A program made the position numbers and the translations under genes. This document shows positions 18,144 to 27,104 of a stretch of 64,000 nucleotides of DNA, piece after piece. The DNA is taken from positions 2,046,001 to 2,110,000 of the forward strand of contig NZ_CP129121.1 of the NCBI RefSeq assembly GCF_030406665.1, in the 5' to 3' direction. The notes beneath the pieces are model-generated. The model was not told where the DNA came from. It did no database searches and worked only from the letters and a program-made list of their open reading frames with translations. The stretch's first letter is position 1; each line of letters starts with the position of its first letter. Source of the DNA: Halomonas halophila (GTDB lineage: Bacteria; Pseudomonadota; Gammaproteobacteria; Pseudomonadales; Halomonadaceae).

Positions 18144-18821
18144 TTACCCCAGCGAAAACTCCCCGCCGCGCTCGATCGCCTTTCGATACCCCGGACGCTC
18201 GCGGCAGCGGGCCAGGAAGTCCTGCAACCGGGGCGCCGATGCGAGCCCGCCGCGCCCCTCGAGCGCCAGCACCGGAAAGCTCATCTGGATGTCCGCCGCC
18301 GAGAAGGCCTCTCCGGCGAACCAGGTCGAAGCGTCAAGCTCGGCCTCCCAGAAGTCGCGCAGCTCGGTGATGCGCGGCCCCAGGAAGTTCTGCTCCACGC
18401 CCTTGGCGAACTGCCGCCCCAGCGGCCGCACCAGGGCCGGCACCGGCGGCTTACCGAGGCGCGAGAACACCAGCCGCATCACCAGCGGCGGCATCGCCGA
18501 CCCCTCGGCATGGTGCAGCCAGAAGCGATAACGCTCGCGCTCATCGCTGCCGACGGGCGGCGCCAACTGGCCGTCGGCATCGTGATGCTCGAGCAGGTAT
18601 TCGATGATCGCCCCCGACTCGGCGATGGCCCGCCCACCCCGCGCCTCATCGGTGATCACCGGCGACTTGCCCAGCGGATGCACCTCTTTCAGTGAGGCCG
18701 GGGCCAGCATGGTCTCGGGATCACGCCGATAAACGACCAGCTCATACTCGACACCCAGCTCCTCCAGCAGCCACAGCACGCGCTGGGAACGCGAGTTCTC
18801 CAGATGATGTACGCGAATCAT
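18144..18821 (-). CDS. Glutathione S-transferase family protein
   Basis: 225 residues. The N-terminal thioredoxin fold (1-80) has the candidate catalytic Ser in E-N-S-R-S-Q-R and the cis-Pro motif K-S-P-V-I-T; E-S-G-A-I matches the glutathione gamma-Glu binding site. The C-terminal all-helical domain is complete. Cytosolic; probably conjugates or reduces with glutathione. The substrate cannot be told from sequence. Divergent from the response-regulator operon across 142 bp. Confidence 0.88.
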   Translation of the reverse strand: MIRVHHLENSRSQRVLWLLEELGVEYELVVYRRDPETMLAPASLKEVHPLGKSPVITDEARGGRAIAESGAIIEYLLEHHDADGQLAPPVGSDERERYRFWLHHAEGSAMPPLVMRLVFSRLGKPPVPALVRPLGRQFAKGVEQNFLGPRITELRDFWEAELDASTWFAGEAFSAADIQMSFPVLALEGRGGLASAPRLQDFLARCRERPGYRKAIERGGEFSLG

Positions 18822-18882
18822 GAGACGCTCTCCCTGTCCTTTCGTGAGTCGCCAGTGTAACGGGCTTGGCCCAAGGTCGTCT

Positions 18883-18910
18883 TTGCCACCTCAGGAGCCC
18901 TCTCTAGACT
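18883..18910 (+). promoter_or_regulatory. Possible sigma70 promoter of the receiver/exonuclease/kinase operon
   Basis: TTGCCA (18883-18888), 16-bp spacer, TAGACT (18905-18910); the start codon of the first gene is 54 bp downstream. Five of six bases match at -35. Confidence 0.4.
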
Positions 18911-18963
18911 TGGAGACACTGGGATTTAATGCGTCGTGCAACGGGCGTCACGGGGAGGACGGC

Positions 18964-19350
18964 ATGCGCAAGGTGCTGGTAGTGGACGACGAGCCCAATA
19001 TCGTCCTGTCGCTGGAGTTTCTGATGCAGCAGGCCGACTTCGAGGTGGTGACCGCGGAGGACGGCGAGACGGCGCTGGCCCGCGTGTCCGAGACGCGACC
19101 GGATCTGATGCTGCTCGACATCAGCCTGCCGGGCATCGGCGGCTTCGACGTGCTGGAACGGCTGCGCGCCGATCCCGACTTCGCACGCCTGCCGATCATC
19201 ATGCTCACCGCTCACGGGCGTGAGGTGGAACGCGAGAAGGGCCTGGCCCTGGGCGCCGACGACTACATCACCAAACCCTTCTCGACCCGCGAGCTGGTCG
19301 AGCGGGTCAAGAGGCTGCTCGCCGACGCCGGACGGGAGGGCGAACCATGA
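18964..19350 (+). CDS. Stand-alone response-regulator receiver
   Basis: 128 residues, a receiver only, without an output domain. It has the acidic pair D-D-E near residue 8, phospho-acceptor Asp in L-M-L-L-D-I-S-L-P near 53, Thr in M-L-T-A-H, and Lys in Y-I-T-K-P-F. All catalytic residues are present. The start is the ATG at 18964 with GGGGAGG upstream. It overlaps the next gene by 4 nt. The linked CrbS-like kinase 2.2 kb downstream is the likely phosphodonor. CrbR in Vibrio has a DNA-binding domain, which this protein lacks, so it may act by protein contact. Confidence 0.9.
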   Translation: MRKVLVVDDEPNIVLSLEFLMQQADFEVVTAEDGETALARVSETRPDLMLLDISLPGIGGFDVLERLRADPDFARLPIIMLTAHGREVEREKGLALGADDYITKPFSTRELVERVKRLLADAGREGEP

Positions 19351-21413
19351 CCCGCCGCCGTCCCGGTCCGCCTCGCCGACAGACCCTGATCGGGCTGTGG
19401 CTGCTGCTGAGCGGCGTGAGCCTGCTGGGCGGTGCACTCTTCGCCCTGTGGCTCGACGGCCTGCTGGCCCCCGAGGGCCTGGCCCGCGGGGCCCTGTGGG
19501 CCGGCAGTTTCTCCGGCGGCGGCACCATCTTCCTGGTCGGCCTGATCCTCGAACGGCGGCTGTTCATGCCGCTGCGGCATCTGCAGGTGCAGCTGGCACG
19601 CCTGGTGGCCAACCCCGATGCCGTAGACGACTATCCCCCGGAGGGTTGGCTGCGCGGCCTGGGGCCCGACCTGGTGCGCATCCGCGAGGCCTGGCGCGAC
19701 GATCGTGCCCGGCTGGGCAACGCCCGCGCCGAAGGGGCGCGCAGCGCCGCCCGCATTCGCCAGGAGCTCGAGGCCCTGCTGCAGGTGCTGGACACGCCGC
19801 TGCTGCTCTGCGATCGCCATCGCCGGCTCCTGCTGTTCAACCCCGCCGCCGAGGCCCTGTTCGCCGATGCCCCCGGCCTGGGGCTCGGCAAGCGACTCGA
19901 CACCCTGCTACCCGCCGCCAGCCTGCAGGAGGCCCTGCGCCAGCTGCCCGAAGACGCGACGCCCAGGGACGTGCTGGTCCCCTGCGGCGAGCGCTGGCTG
20001 CGCGCGACCCTCAGACGCATCCCCGAGAGCCAGGGCGAGACCCTGCTGACGCTGGTGGATGCCACGGCCAGCTGGCACAACGAGCTGGGCGCCGGTGCGG
20101 CCCTGGCCGAGCTGCTGCCCGCCCTGCGCCGCCATGGCGCCGGCTTGACCAGCGCCGCCGATGCCCTGGGGCACCTGCGGGGCACCGATAACGACGCCCT
20201 GCGCCAGCGCCTGTCGGGGGTGGTCGAGGAGGAAGGGCGCGGGCTGGCCGAAGGCCTGGAGCGGCTGGGTGAAACGCTCGACGCCCAGCAGCGCCGGGCC
20301 GAGCGTCTGTCCCCGCTGTGGTCCAACGATCTCTGGGCCGGCCTCGTCGAACGCCTGCCTGCCGGCGGCCCGACCCTCACGCCCATCGGCATGCCGGCCT
20401 GGCTCAAGGGCGATGCCCCGGTGCTGCTCGAGGCCCTGCACAGACTGCTGACCCGGCTGGCCGAGCGCACCGGCGAGACCCGCTTCGACGGCGAGGTCTG
20501 CCTGGGCAACCAGCGCGCCTACCTCGACCTGTGCTGGCAGGGGGCAGCGCTCAGCGAACGCGAGCTGTCGGCCTGGCGAGGCGAACGCCTCGAGGCCCTG
20601 CCGCTGGCCCCGACTCTCGGAGAGGTGCTCCGCCAGCATGCCAGCGATGCCTGGAGCCTGGCCGATGAAGACGGCGTTCATGCCCGCCTTCGGCTGCCCC
20701 TGCCGGCGCTGGAGCGAGTGGGCGCCCCTCGTCCGGCTCCACCGCCTCGCCCCGAGTTTCATGACTTCGGCATCGCCGAGCTGCCACCGCCTGACGCCGA
20801 GCTCGCCGCCCGGCCGCTGCGGGCGCTGGAGATCGTGGCCTGCGATACCGAGACCACCGGCCTGGAGCTGCGCCGCGGCGACCGGGTGATCAGCATCGGG
20901 GCCTGCCGCATCGTCAACGCGCGGCTGCTGGCCAGCGAGACCTTCGACCTGCTCATCGATCCCGGCCGGCCGATTCCGCCGGCCAGCACCGCCATCCATG
21001 GTCTCACCGACGCCGACGTCACCGGCGCCCCGCCCGCCGCCGTCGCCCTGCCGCGCTTTCGCGACTACGTCGGCGACGCCGTGCTACTGGCCCACAACGC
21101 CGCCTTCGACCTGCTGGCCCTGCAGCCATCGGACGGCGGCGTCTCCCTCGACATGCCGGTGCTGGACAGCCTGCTGATCTCGCGCGGTCTGGACCCCAGC
21201 CTCGACGGCCATGACCTGGATTCCCTGGCCGAACGCTACGGACTCGCCTTCCCGCCGGGCAGCCGCCACACCGCGCTGGGGGATGCCCGGGTCACCGCCG
21301 AGCTATGGCTGGCCCTGCTGCCGCGCCTCGAGGCCCGGGGCATCGACACCCTGGCGGCGGTACTGGCCCTGCAGGCGAGCGCCTTCGATCGGGAGGACGC
21401 CAGCGCTTCATGA
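19347..21413 (+). CDS. Membrane PAS-like sensor fused to DEDDh 3'-5' exonuclease
   Basis: 688 residues. Two membrane helices (about 13-35 and 48-70) are followed by a linker, a PAS-like domain (about 145-240, L-D-T-P-L-L-L-C-D-R-H-R) and a helical region with no recognisable histidine-kinase motifs. The C-terminal DnaQ-like exonuclease (about 490-670) has all acidic residues: C-D-T-E-T-T-G, A-H-N-A-A-F-D, and H-T-A-L-G-D-A. The N-terminus suggests an inner-membrane location, with the nuclease in the cytoplasm. Related exonuclease genes sit beside acetate permease/CrbS-like genes in pseudomonads. Its substrate is unknown. Start overlaps the receiver gene by ATGA. Confidence 0.85.
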   Translation: MTRRRPGPPRRQTLIGLWLLLSGVSLLGGALFALWLDGLLAPEGLARGALWAGSFSGGGTIFLVGLILERRLFMPLRHLQVQLARLVANPDAVDDYPPEGWLRGLGPDLVRIREAWRDDRARLGNARAEGARSAARIRQELEALLQVLDTPLLLCDRHRRLLLFNPAAEALFADAPGLGLGKRLDTLLPAASLQEALRQLPEDATPRDVLVPCGERWLRATLRRIPESQGETLLTLVDATASWHNELGAGAALAELLPALRRHGAGLTSAADALGHLRGTDNDALRQRLSGVVEEEGRGLAEGLERLGETLDAQQRRAERLSPLWSNDLWAGLVERLPAGGPTLTPIGMPAWLKGDAPVLLEALHRLLTRLAERTGETRFDGEVCLGNQRAYLDLCWQGAALSERELSAWRGERLEALPLAPTLGEVLRQHASDAWSLADEDGVHARLRLPLPALERVGAPRPAPPPRPEFHDFGIAELPPPDAELAARPLRALEIVACDTETTGLELRRGDRVISIGACRIVNARLLASETFDLLIDPGRPIPPASTAIHGLTDADVTGAPPAAVALPRFRDYVGDAVLLAHNAAFDLLALQPSDGGVSLDMPVLDSLLISRGLDPSLDGHDLDSLAERYGLAFPPGSRHTALGDARVTAELWLALLPRLEARGIDTLAAVLALQASAFDREDASAS

Positions 21414-21598
21414 TGACGTCACGCCGCAAGGAGCGCCTGATCGCCCTGATCATCCTGGCGACGCTGCTGTTCACGCCGCCGCTGCTGCTGGTCACCGAGC
21501 GCCTGGGCCCCGGCGCCCTGACGCTGTATGTCTTCCTCGCCTGGGCCGCGGTGATCGCGCTGGCCGCCTGGCTGCTGGAAGGCGGGCGCCGGGAATGA
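21410..21598 (+). CDS. Small two-helix membrane protein
   Basis: 62 residues with two hydrophobic helices (about 9-27 and 34-55) and basic N-terminus R-R-K-E-R. It overlaps the exonuclease gene upstream and the symporter-kinase gene downstream by 4 nt each, so it is almost certainly translated. Size, topology and position recall the DUF4212 small subunits beside solute:sodium symporters, but I see no decisive motif. It may stabilise or tune the symporter domain of the next protein. Confidence 0.7.
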   Translation: MMTSRRKERLIALIILATLLFTPPLLLVTERLGPGALTLYVFLAWAAVIALAAWLLEGGRRE

Positions 21599-24342
21599 GC
21601 CTGCGCGGCGAGTGGACCGTGCTGGCCGTGGCCTTCGGCTACCTGGCCCTGCTGTTCCTGATCGCCGCCTGGGGCGACCGGCGCGCCGCACGAGGCCGAT
21701 CGATCATCGGCTCCCCCACCATCTACGCGCTGTCGATCGCCGTCTACTGCACCGCCTGGACCTTCTACGGCAGCGTCGGGCGCGCCGCCGAGACCGGCCC
21801 CAGCTTCCTGCTGATCTATCTCGGCCCGACGCTGGCCATGCTGCTGGCCCCCTTCGTGACCCGCAAGATGGTGCGCATCGCCCGCGCCCAGCGCCTCACG
21901 TCGATCGCCGATTTCATCAGCGCCCGCTACGGCAAGAGTACCGGGCTGGGCGCCCTGGTGGCGCTGATCGCCCTGATCGGCATCACGCCCTACATCGCCC
22001 TGCAGCTCAAGGCCATCACGCTGAGTCACGCGGTACTGGTCGACTACCCCGGGACGGCCGGCCAGGCCCTGGAGACCACCGCCTTCTGGGCCGATAAGTC
22101 GTTCTGGGTGGCGCTGGTGCTGGCGGTGTTCATCATCCTGTTCGGCACCCGCCACCTGGACGCCAGCGAACGCCATGAGGGCATGGTCGCCGCCATCGCC
22201 TTCGAGTCGCTGGTCAAGCTGGCGGCCTTCCTGGCGGTCGGCGCGTTCACGGTCTTCGTGCTCTACCGCGGCCCCGGCGAGCTGTTCACCCGGGTCGCCA
22301 AGACCCCGGACCTGCTCGGGGTGCTGGGCCTGGCCGCGGTACCGGGCGGCGCCCTGGGCTGGGTGGGCACCCTCGCCCTGGCCTTTTTGGCCTTCCTCGG
22401 CCTGCCACGCCAGTTCCAGGTGATGGTGGTCGAGAACGTCGACGAGCGACACATCATCCGGGCGACCTGGCTGTTTCCGCTGTATCTGCTGGCGATCAAC
22501 CTGTTCGTGCTGCCCATCGCCCTGGCCGGCCTGCTGGGCGATGCCGGGGGCGATCCGGACAGCTTCGTGCTGACGCTGCCGCTGGCCACCGGCGCCGAGG
22601 GGCTGCCGCTGCTGGTCTTCATCGGCGGCCTGTCGGCGGCCACGGGCATGATGATCGTCGAGACCATCGCGCTGTCCACCATGGTCAGCAACCAGCTGGT
22701 GATGCCGCTGCTGCTGCGCGCCCGGCTGCTGCCCCGCGGCGGCCAGGGCGCGCTGGCCGGCTGGATGCTCGGCGTGCGGCGTCTGGCGATACTGGCCATC
22801 CTGCTGCTGGGCTACGGCTACCATGCGCTGGTGGGGGACGCTTACAGCCTGGTCACCATCGGCCTGGTGTCCTTCGCCGCCGCGGCCCAGTTCACCCCGG
22901 CGCTGCTGATCGGCCTCTACTGGCGCGGCGCCAATCGGCTCGGCGCCGGGCTCGGCCTCGCCGCCGGCTTCGCGGTGTGGGCCTGGACGCTGCTGATCCC
23001 GGGCTTCGCTCAGTCCGGCTGGCTCGACGCCGGTTTCCTCACCGACGGCCCGTTCGGTGTCGATTGGCTCCGACCCTATGCGCTGTTCGGGCTCGAGGGC
23101 TGGGACATCTATACCCACGCGCTGCTGTGGAGCCTGATCGCCAACGTCGGCCTGCTGGTCGGCGTCTCGCTGTTCACGCGCCAGTCGCCGCTGGAGCAGA
23201 CCCAGGCCGCGCTGTTCACCGAGGCGCTGCATCCCCGTCTCGACCAGGCCTCGATGGGGCATGCCGGCCACACGCCGCGCGGCGAGCTGCGCGCCCTGCT
23301 CGACCGCTATCTGGGCGCGGCCACCACCGCCCGGGTATTCGCCGAAGAACCCGATCAGGACGACCGGCACCCCGCGTCGCCGGCGCTGGTGGCGCGGGGC
23401 GAACGGGCGCTGGCCGGGGCGCTGGGCAGCGCCTCGGCCCGAGTGCTGATCGACTCGGTGGTGCGCGGCGAAGCCCTCGACCTGCCGGCGCTGCTGAGCG
23501 TGCTCGATACCACCTCCGAGACGCTGGAGATGAACCGCCGCCTCGAGCAGAAGTCCCGCGAGCTCGAGCGCACCGGCGAGGCGCTGCGCGAGGCCAATGA
23601 ACGGCTGCGCGAACTCGACCGCCTCAAGGACGAGTTCGTGGCCATGGTCAGCCACGAGCTGAGGACGCCCTTGACCTCGATCCGCGCCTTCGCCGAGATC
23701 CTGCGCGATCATCGCGACCTGCCCGACGACAAGCGCGAACACTTCCTCGAGGTGGTGGTACGCGAGAGCCAGCGGCTGTCTCGACTGATCGAGGAGATAC
23801 TCGACCTGGCCCGCCTCGAGAGCGGCCGACTGACGCTGCATCCCGAGCGGCTCGATCTCGCCGAGCTGGCCCGCCGAGGTGTCGAGGCGGTGCAGCGCCC
23901 GCTGGAGGAGCGCGGCATCACGCTGGAGGTGGCCCTCGAGGTGGACGCCGCGCCGGTGATCGGCGACCCCGACCGGCTGGAACAGGTGGTCATCAATCTG
24001 CTCGACAACGCCGGCAAGTTCGCCGACGGCGCGTCCCCGCGCGTGCGCCTGGCGCTGACCCACTACAAGCGCGGCTTTCGGTTGGCCGTGGAGGACAACG
24101 GCCCCGGCATCGCCGAGGCCGAGCGCGAGCGGGTGTTCGAGAAGTTCCACCAGATCCAGCACCAGGACGACGGCGCGCCCCGCGCCCGCCCCCGTGGCAG
24201 CGGGCTGGGCCTGCCAATCTCGCGCGGTATCATCGCCCATCTCGGCGGCCGGCTGTGGGTGGAAGACGCCCCGACGCTGGGCGGCGCCTGTCTGGTGATG
24301 GAGCTGCCGGAGGCACCGGCCATGTCGCCGACTCACGACTGA
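21595..24342 (+). CDS. CrbS-like sensor: sodium/solute symporter domain fused to histidine kinase
   Basis: 915 residues. Residues about 1-530 form an SLC5/SSF transporter with some 13 membrane helices (Y-C-T-A-W-T-F-Y-G-S-V-G near 50, S-A-R-Y-G-K near 105). After a linker and coiled coil, the kinase has the H-box in M-V-S-H-E-L-R-T-P (His near 688), N-box L-L-D-N-A-G-K, G1 D-N-G-P-G and G2 G-S-G-L-G-L. No C-terminal receiver is present, unlike many homologues. Known relatives (CrbS, MxtR) control acetyl-CoA synthetase and acetate use; the ligand here is unproven. Last gene of an overlapping operon with a free receiver, an exonuclease and a small membrane protein. Confidence 0.9.
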   Translation: MSLRGEWTVLAVAFGYLALLFLIAAWGDRRAARGRSIIGSPTIYALSIAVYCTAWTFYGSVGRAAETGPSFLLIYLGPTLAMLLAPFVTRKMVRIARAQRLTSIADFISARYGKSTGLGALVALIALIGITPYIALQLKAITLSHAVLVDYPGTAGQALETTAFWADKSFWVALVLAVFIILFGTRHLDASERHEGMVAAIAFESLVKLAAFLAVGAFTVFVLYRGPGELFTRVAKTPDLLGVLGLAAVPGGALGWVGTLALAFLAFLGLPRQFQVMVVENVDERHIIRATWLFPLYLLAINLFVLPIALAGLLGDAGGDPDSFVLTLPLATGAEGLPLLVFIGGLSAATGMMIVETIALSTMVSNQLVMPLLLRARLLPRGGQGALAGWMLGVRRLAILAILLLGYGYHALVGDAYSLVTIGLVSFAAAAQFTPALLIGLYWRGANRLGAGLGLAAGFAVWAWTLLIPGFAQSGWLDAGFLTDGPFGVDWLRPYALFGLEGWDIYTHALLWSLIANVGLLVGVSLFTRQSPLEQTQAALFTEALHPRLDQASMGHAGHTPRGELRALLDRYLGAATTARVFAEEPDQDDRHPASPALVARGERALAGALGSASARVLIDSVVRGEALDLPALLSVLDTTSETLEMNRRLEQKSRELERTGEALREANERLRELDRLKDEFVAMVSHELRTPLTSIRAFAEILRDHRDLPDDKREHFLEVVVRESQRLSRLIEEILDLARLESGRLTLHPERLDLAELARRGVEAVQRPLEERGITLEVALEVDAAPVIGDPDRLEQVVINLLDNAGKFADGASPRVRLALTHYKRGFRLAVEDNGPGIAEAERERVFEKFHQIQHQDDGAPRARPRGSGLGLPISRGIIAHLGGRLWVEDAPTLGGACLVMELPEAPAMSPTHD

Positions 24343-24349
24343 CATGCTG

Positions 24350-24367
24350 CTGTCACAGTAACGTTAC
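24350..24367 (+). promoter_or_regulatory. Candidate Pho box upstream of phnD
   Basis: CTGTCAC-AGTA-ACGTTAC: the first half matches the PhoB repeat CTGTCAT in six of seven positions and the second in four; spacing is the canonical 11 bp. It lies 44 bp before the phnD start. The right part also forms the palindrome GTAACGTTAC. Suggestive only. Confidence 0.35.
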
Positions 24368-24411
24368 ACCCTGTGTCCTGACTCACGTCTCTCCTCACAC
24401 AGGTGATTCCC

Positions 24412-25377
24412 ATGCAGCTCATGTCTCGCTCTTTGCTCGTCGGCGGCGTCGCCGCCACCCTCGCCGCCGGCATGTCACAGGCACAGGCAGAATTCTCCCT
24501 CAGTGATCGCTTCCACGATGCCGATGGCGACCTGGTGGCCGACATTCCCGAGGACGCCTCCCAGTGGCGCGATCCCGATACGCTGGTCTTCGCCTATACA
24601 CCGGTCGAGGACCCCGCCGTGTATGCCGAGGTGTGGGATGGCTTCCTAGAGCACATGGAGGACGTCACCGGCAAGAAGGTGCAGTTCTTCCCGGTGCAGT
24701 CCAATTCCGCCCAGATCGAGGCCATGCGTGCCGGCCGCCTCCACGTGGCCGGTTTCAACACTGGCTCCAACCCGCTGGCCGTCGCCTGTGCCGGCTATCG
24801 CCCCTTCGCCATGATGGCCGCCGAGGACGGCAGCTTCGGCTACGAGATGGAGATCATCACCCACCCGGGCTCCGGCATCGACGAGGTGGAGGACATCCGC
24901 GGCAACACCCTCACCCACACGTCGGAGACGTCCAACTCAGGCTTCAAGGCGCCCACCGCGCTGATGGCCTCGGAGTTCGGCATGGTCTCCGGCGAGGACT
25001 ACGACGTCGACTTCTCCGGCAAGCACGACAACTCGGTGCTGGGCGTGGCCAACCGGGACTACGCCGTGGCCACCGTGGCCAACTCGGTCAAGAACCGCAT
25101 GATCGATCGCGGCGTGATCGACGCCGATCAGATCGAGGTCATCTACCAGTCGGACACCTTCCCCACCACCAGCTATGGCACCGCCCACGACCTGGCGCCC
25201 GAGCTGCAGGAAGCGATTCAGGAGGCCTTTTTCAGCTTCGACTGGGAAGGCAGCGCCCTCGAGGAGGAGTTCGGCCGCAACGGCGAAGAGCAGTTCATTC
25301 CCATCACCTTCCAGGAACATTGGGCGGTCATTCGCCAGATCGACGAGGCCAATGGCGTGGAATACGCCTGCCAATGA
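24412..25377 (+). CDS. phnD: Phosphonate-type ABC transporter substrate-binding protein
   Basis: 321 residues. The start is ATG 24412, with AGGTGA upstream (a GTG three codons earlier overlaps that site). A signal peptide ends at A-Q-A near residue 26. The mature part is PhnD-like (F-A-Y-T-P-V-E-D-P near 60, F-F-P-V-Q-S-N, the T-S-E-T-S-N-S-G-F phosphonate-loop region near 175). Periplasmic; delivers a phosphonate, phosphite or similar ligand to the two PhnE permeases. First gene of phnD-phnC-phnE-phnE. No C-P lyase, phosphonatase or ptx gene follows, so the ligand's fate is not shown here. Confidence 0.88.
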   Translation: MQLMSRSLLVGGVAATLAAGMSQAQAEFSLSDRFHDADGDLVADIPEDASQWRDPDTLVFAYTPVEDPAVYAEVWDGFLEHMEDVTGKKVQFFPVQSNSAQIEAMRAGRLHVAGFNTGSNPLAVACAGYRPFAMMAAEDGSFGYEMEIITHPGSGIDEVEDIRGNTLTHTSETSNSGFKAPTALMASEFGMVSGEDYDVDFSGKHDNSVLGVANRDYAVATVANSVKNRMIDRGVIDADQIEVIYQSDTFPTTSYGTAHDLAPELQEAIQEAFFSFDWEGSALEEEFGRNGEEQFIPITFQEHWAVIRQIDEANGVEYACQ

Positions 25378-25384
25378 GCCTCGT

Positions 25385-25428
25385 GACCGGCCGGGCGTGG
25401 GCGGAACGTCGCTCGCGCCCGACCGGTC
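25385..25428 (+). terminator. Intercistronic stem-loop between phnD and phnC
   Basis: GACCGGCCGGGCG (25385-25397) pairs with CGCCCGACCGGTC (25416-25428) with one mismatch. No T run follows. Such hairpins after binding-protein genes usually protect the upstream mRNA and give more binding protein than ATPase. Confidence 0.5.
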
Positions 25429-25455
25429 GAGGAAAATCGAACGAGACCCTATCCA

Positions 25456-26280
25456 TTGCTTACCATCGACCGACTCACCAAGACCTATGCATCCGGCGAC
25501 ACGGCGCTCCGTGAGGTGACCTTTCAGATTCCGCAGGGCCAGGTGGTGGGGCTGATCGGCCCCTCCGGGGCCGGCAAGTCGACCCTCATCCGCTGCATCA
25601 ACCGCCTGGTGGAGCCCTCGGCCGGCACCGTGCGCCTGGGCGAGACCGACCTGGTCCCACTGCGCGGCCGTGAACTTCGCCGGGCCCGGCGCCGCATCGG
25701 CATGATCTTCCAGGAATATGCCCTGGTCGAGAGACTGACCGTGATGGAGAACGTGCTGTCCGGACGCCTCGGCTATGTGCCCTTCTGGCGCAGCTTCACC
25801 CGACGCTTTCCGGGCCCGGACATCGAGAACGCCTACCGACTGCTGGATCGGGTGGGGCTGCTGGCGCATGCCGACAAGCGAGCCGATGCCCTCTCGGGCG
25901 GGCAGCGCCAGCGCGTGGGCATCGCCCGGGCACTGGCCCAGGACCCCGAGCTGCTGCTGGTGGACGAACCCACCGCCAGCCTCGATCCCAAGACCAGCCG
26001 CCAGATCATGCGATTGATCACCGAGGTCTGCGCCGAGCGCGGGCTGCCGGCCATCGTGAACATCCACGATGTACCGCTGGCGCAACGCTATCTCGATCGC
26101 CTGATCGGGCTGAAGGCGGGTCAGGTCGTCTTCGACGATGCGCCCGACCACCTCGACGACATGACCCTCACTCGGATCTACGGCGCCGAGGACTGGAGCG
26201 GCGCGGAATCGGACGCGGACGCCGTCGATGGCGACGACGCGGCAACGCCCCGGATGATGCCCGCGAGGTCGGCATCATGA
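25456..26280 (+). CDS. phnC: Phosphonate ABC transporter ATP-binding protein
   Basis: 274 residues. Walker A G-P-S-G-A-G-K-S-T near 37, Q-loop Q-E-Y-A-L, signature L-S-G-G-Q-R-Q-R near 150, and Walker B L-L-L-V-D-E-P-T near 171. The PhnC family is indicated by L-T-V-M-E-N-V-L-S-G-R. The only start compatible with homology is TTG 25456 (L-T-I-D-R-L-T-K-T-Y); GAGG lies about 23 nt upstream, so initiation may be weak. Acts at the cytoplasmic face with the two PhnE proteins. Overlaps phnE by ATGA. Confidence 0.9.
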   Translation: MLTIDRLTKTYASGDTALREVTFQIPQGQVVGLIGPSGAGKSTLIRCINRLVEPSAGTVRLGETDLVPLRGRELRRARRRIGMIFQEYALVERLTVMENVLSGRLGYVPFWRSFTRRFPGPDIENAYRLLDRVGLLAHADKRADALSGGQRQRVGIARALAQDPELLLVDEPTASLDPKTSRQIMRLITEVCAERGLPAIVNIHDVPLAQRYLDRLIGLKAGQVVFDDAPDHLDDMTLTRIYGAEDWSGAESDADAVDGDDAATPRMMPARSAS

Positions 26281-27104
26281 CCTCGTCCCCTGGCTCCTGT
26301 TCATCCCATACCTACCCGCGCCACTGGCGGCGACCACCGCAGCTCATCACCACGCGCCGCTGGCGACTGGCCATACCGCTGCTGGCACTGGCCTATCTGA
26401 TCCTCGCACTCGGCTCGCTGGAGGTCGAGGGCGCCCGTCTGATGGAGGGCCTGTCACGCGGCGCGCGCTTCGTTCAGGGCTTCCTGCAGCCGGATTTCAC
26501 CAGCCGTTGGCACGACATCCGTCAGGGGCTGATCGAGAGCCTGACCATGACCCTGACCGCCACCGTGGTGGGCGTGCTGGTATCGATACCCATCGGGGTC
26601 GGGGCGGCACGCAACCTGTCGCCGCGCCCCGTCTACATGGTGTGCCGCTCGGTCGTGGCCATCAGCCGGTCGCTGCAGGAAATCATCATCGCCATCTTCC
26701 TGGTCGCCATGTTCGGCTTCGGGCCCTTCGCCGGCTTCCTCACCCTCGCCTTCGCCTCCATCGGCTTCGTGGCCAAACTGCTGGCCGACGACATCGAGGA
26801 GGCCAGCGCCAGCCAGATCGAGGCCATCCGCGCCACCGGGGCCAGTGGCCTGCAGCTGATCCACTATGCCATCCAGCCCCAGGTCATGCCGCGGCTGATC
26901 GGCCTGTCGCTCTACCGGCTGGACATCAACTTCCGGGAAAGCGCGGTGATCGGCATCGTGGGCGCCGGAGGCATCGGTGCCACCCTCAACACGGCCATCG
27001 ACCGCTACGAGTACGACAGCGCCGGTGCCATCCTGCTGATCGTCATCGCCATCGTCATGTTCGCGGAATATGGCTCCAGCTACCTCAGGAAGACGCTGCA
27101 ATGA
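26277..27104 (+). CDS. phnE: Phosphonate ABC transporter permease 1
   Basis: 275 residues with about six membrane helices and the permease EAA-type loop (R-A-T-G-A-S-G-L-Q-L-I near 180). F-R-E-S-A-V-I-G-I-V-G-A-G-G-I-G is a PhnE hallmark. It pairs with the following, divergent PhnE copy in the inner membrane. Start and stop overlap both neighbours by 4 nt. Confidence 0.9.
   Translation: MTSSPGSCSSHTYPRHWRRPPQLITTRRWRLAIPLLALAYLILALGSLEVEGARLMEGLSRGARFVQGFLQPDFTSRWHDIRQGLIESLTMTLTATVVGVLVSIPIGVGAARNLSPRPVYMVCRSVVAISRSLQEIIIAIFLVAMFGFGPFAGFLTLAFASIGFVAKLLADDIEEASASQIEAIRATGASGLQLIHYAIQPQVMPRLIGLSLYRLDINFRESAVIGIVGAGGIGATLNTAIDRYEYDSAGAILLIVIAIVMFAEYGSSYLRKTLQ

Noticed and set aside
21292..24345. 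Open frame of about 1000 codons on the minus strand opposite the CrbS-like gene
   Set aside because: Gln/His/Gly-rich translation typical of the antisense of high-GC coding DNA; the plus-strand frame has clear transporter and kinase motifs.
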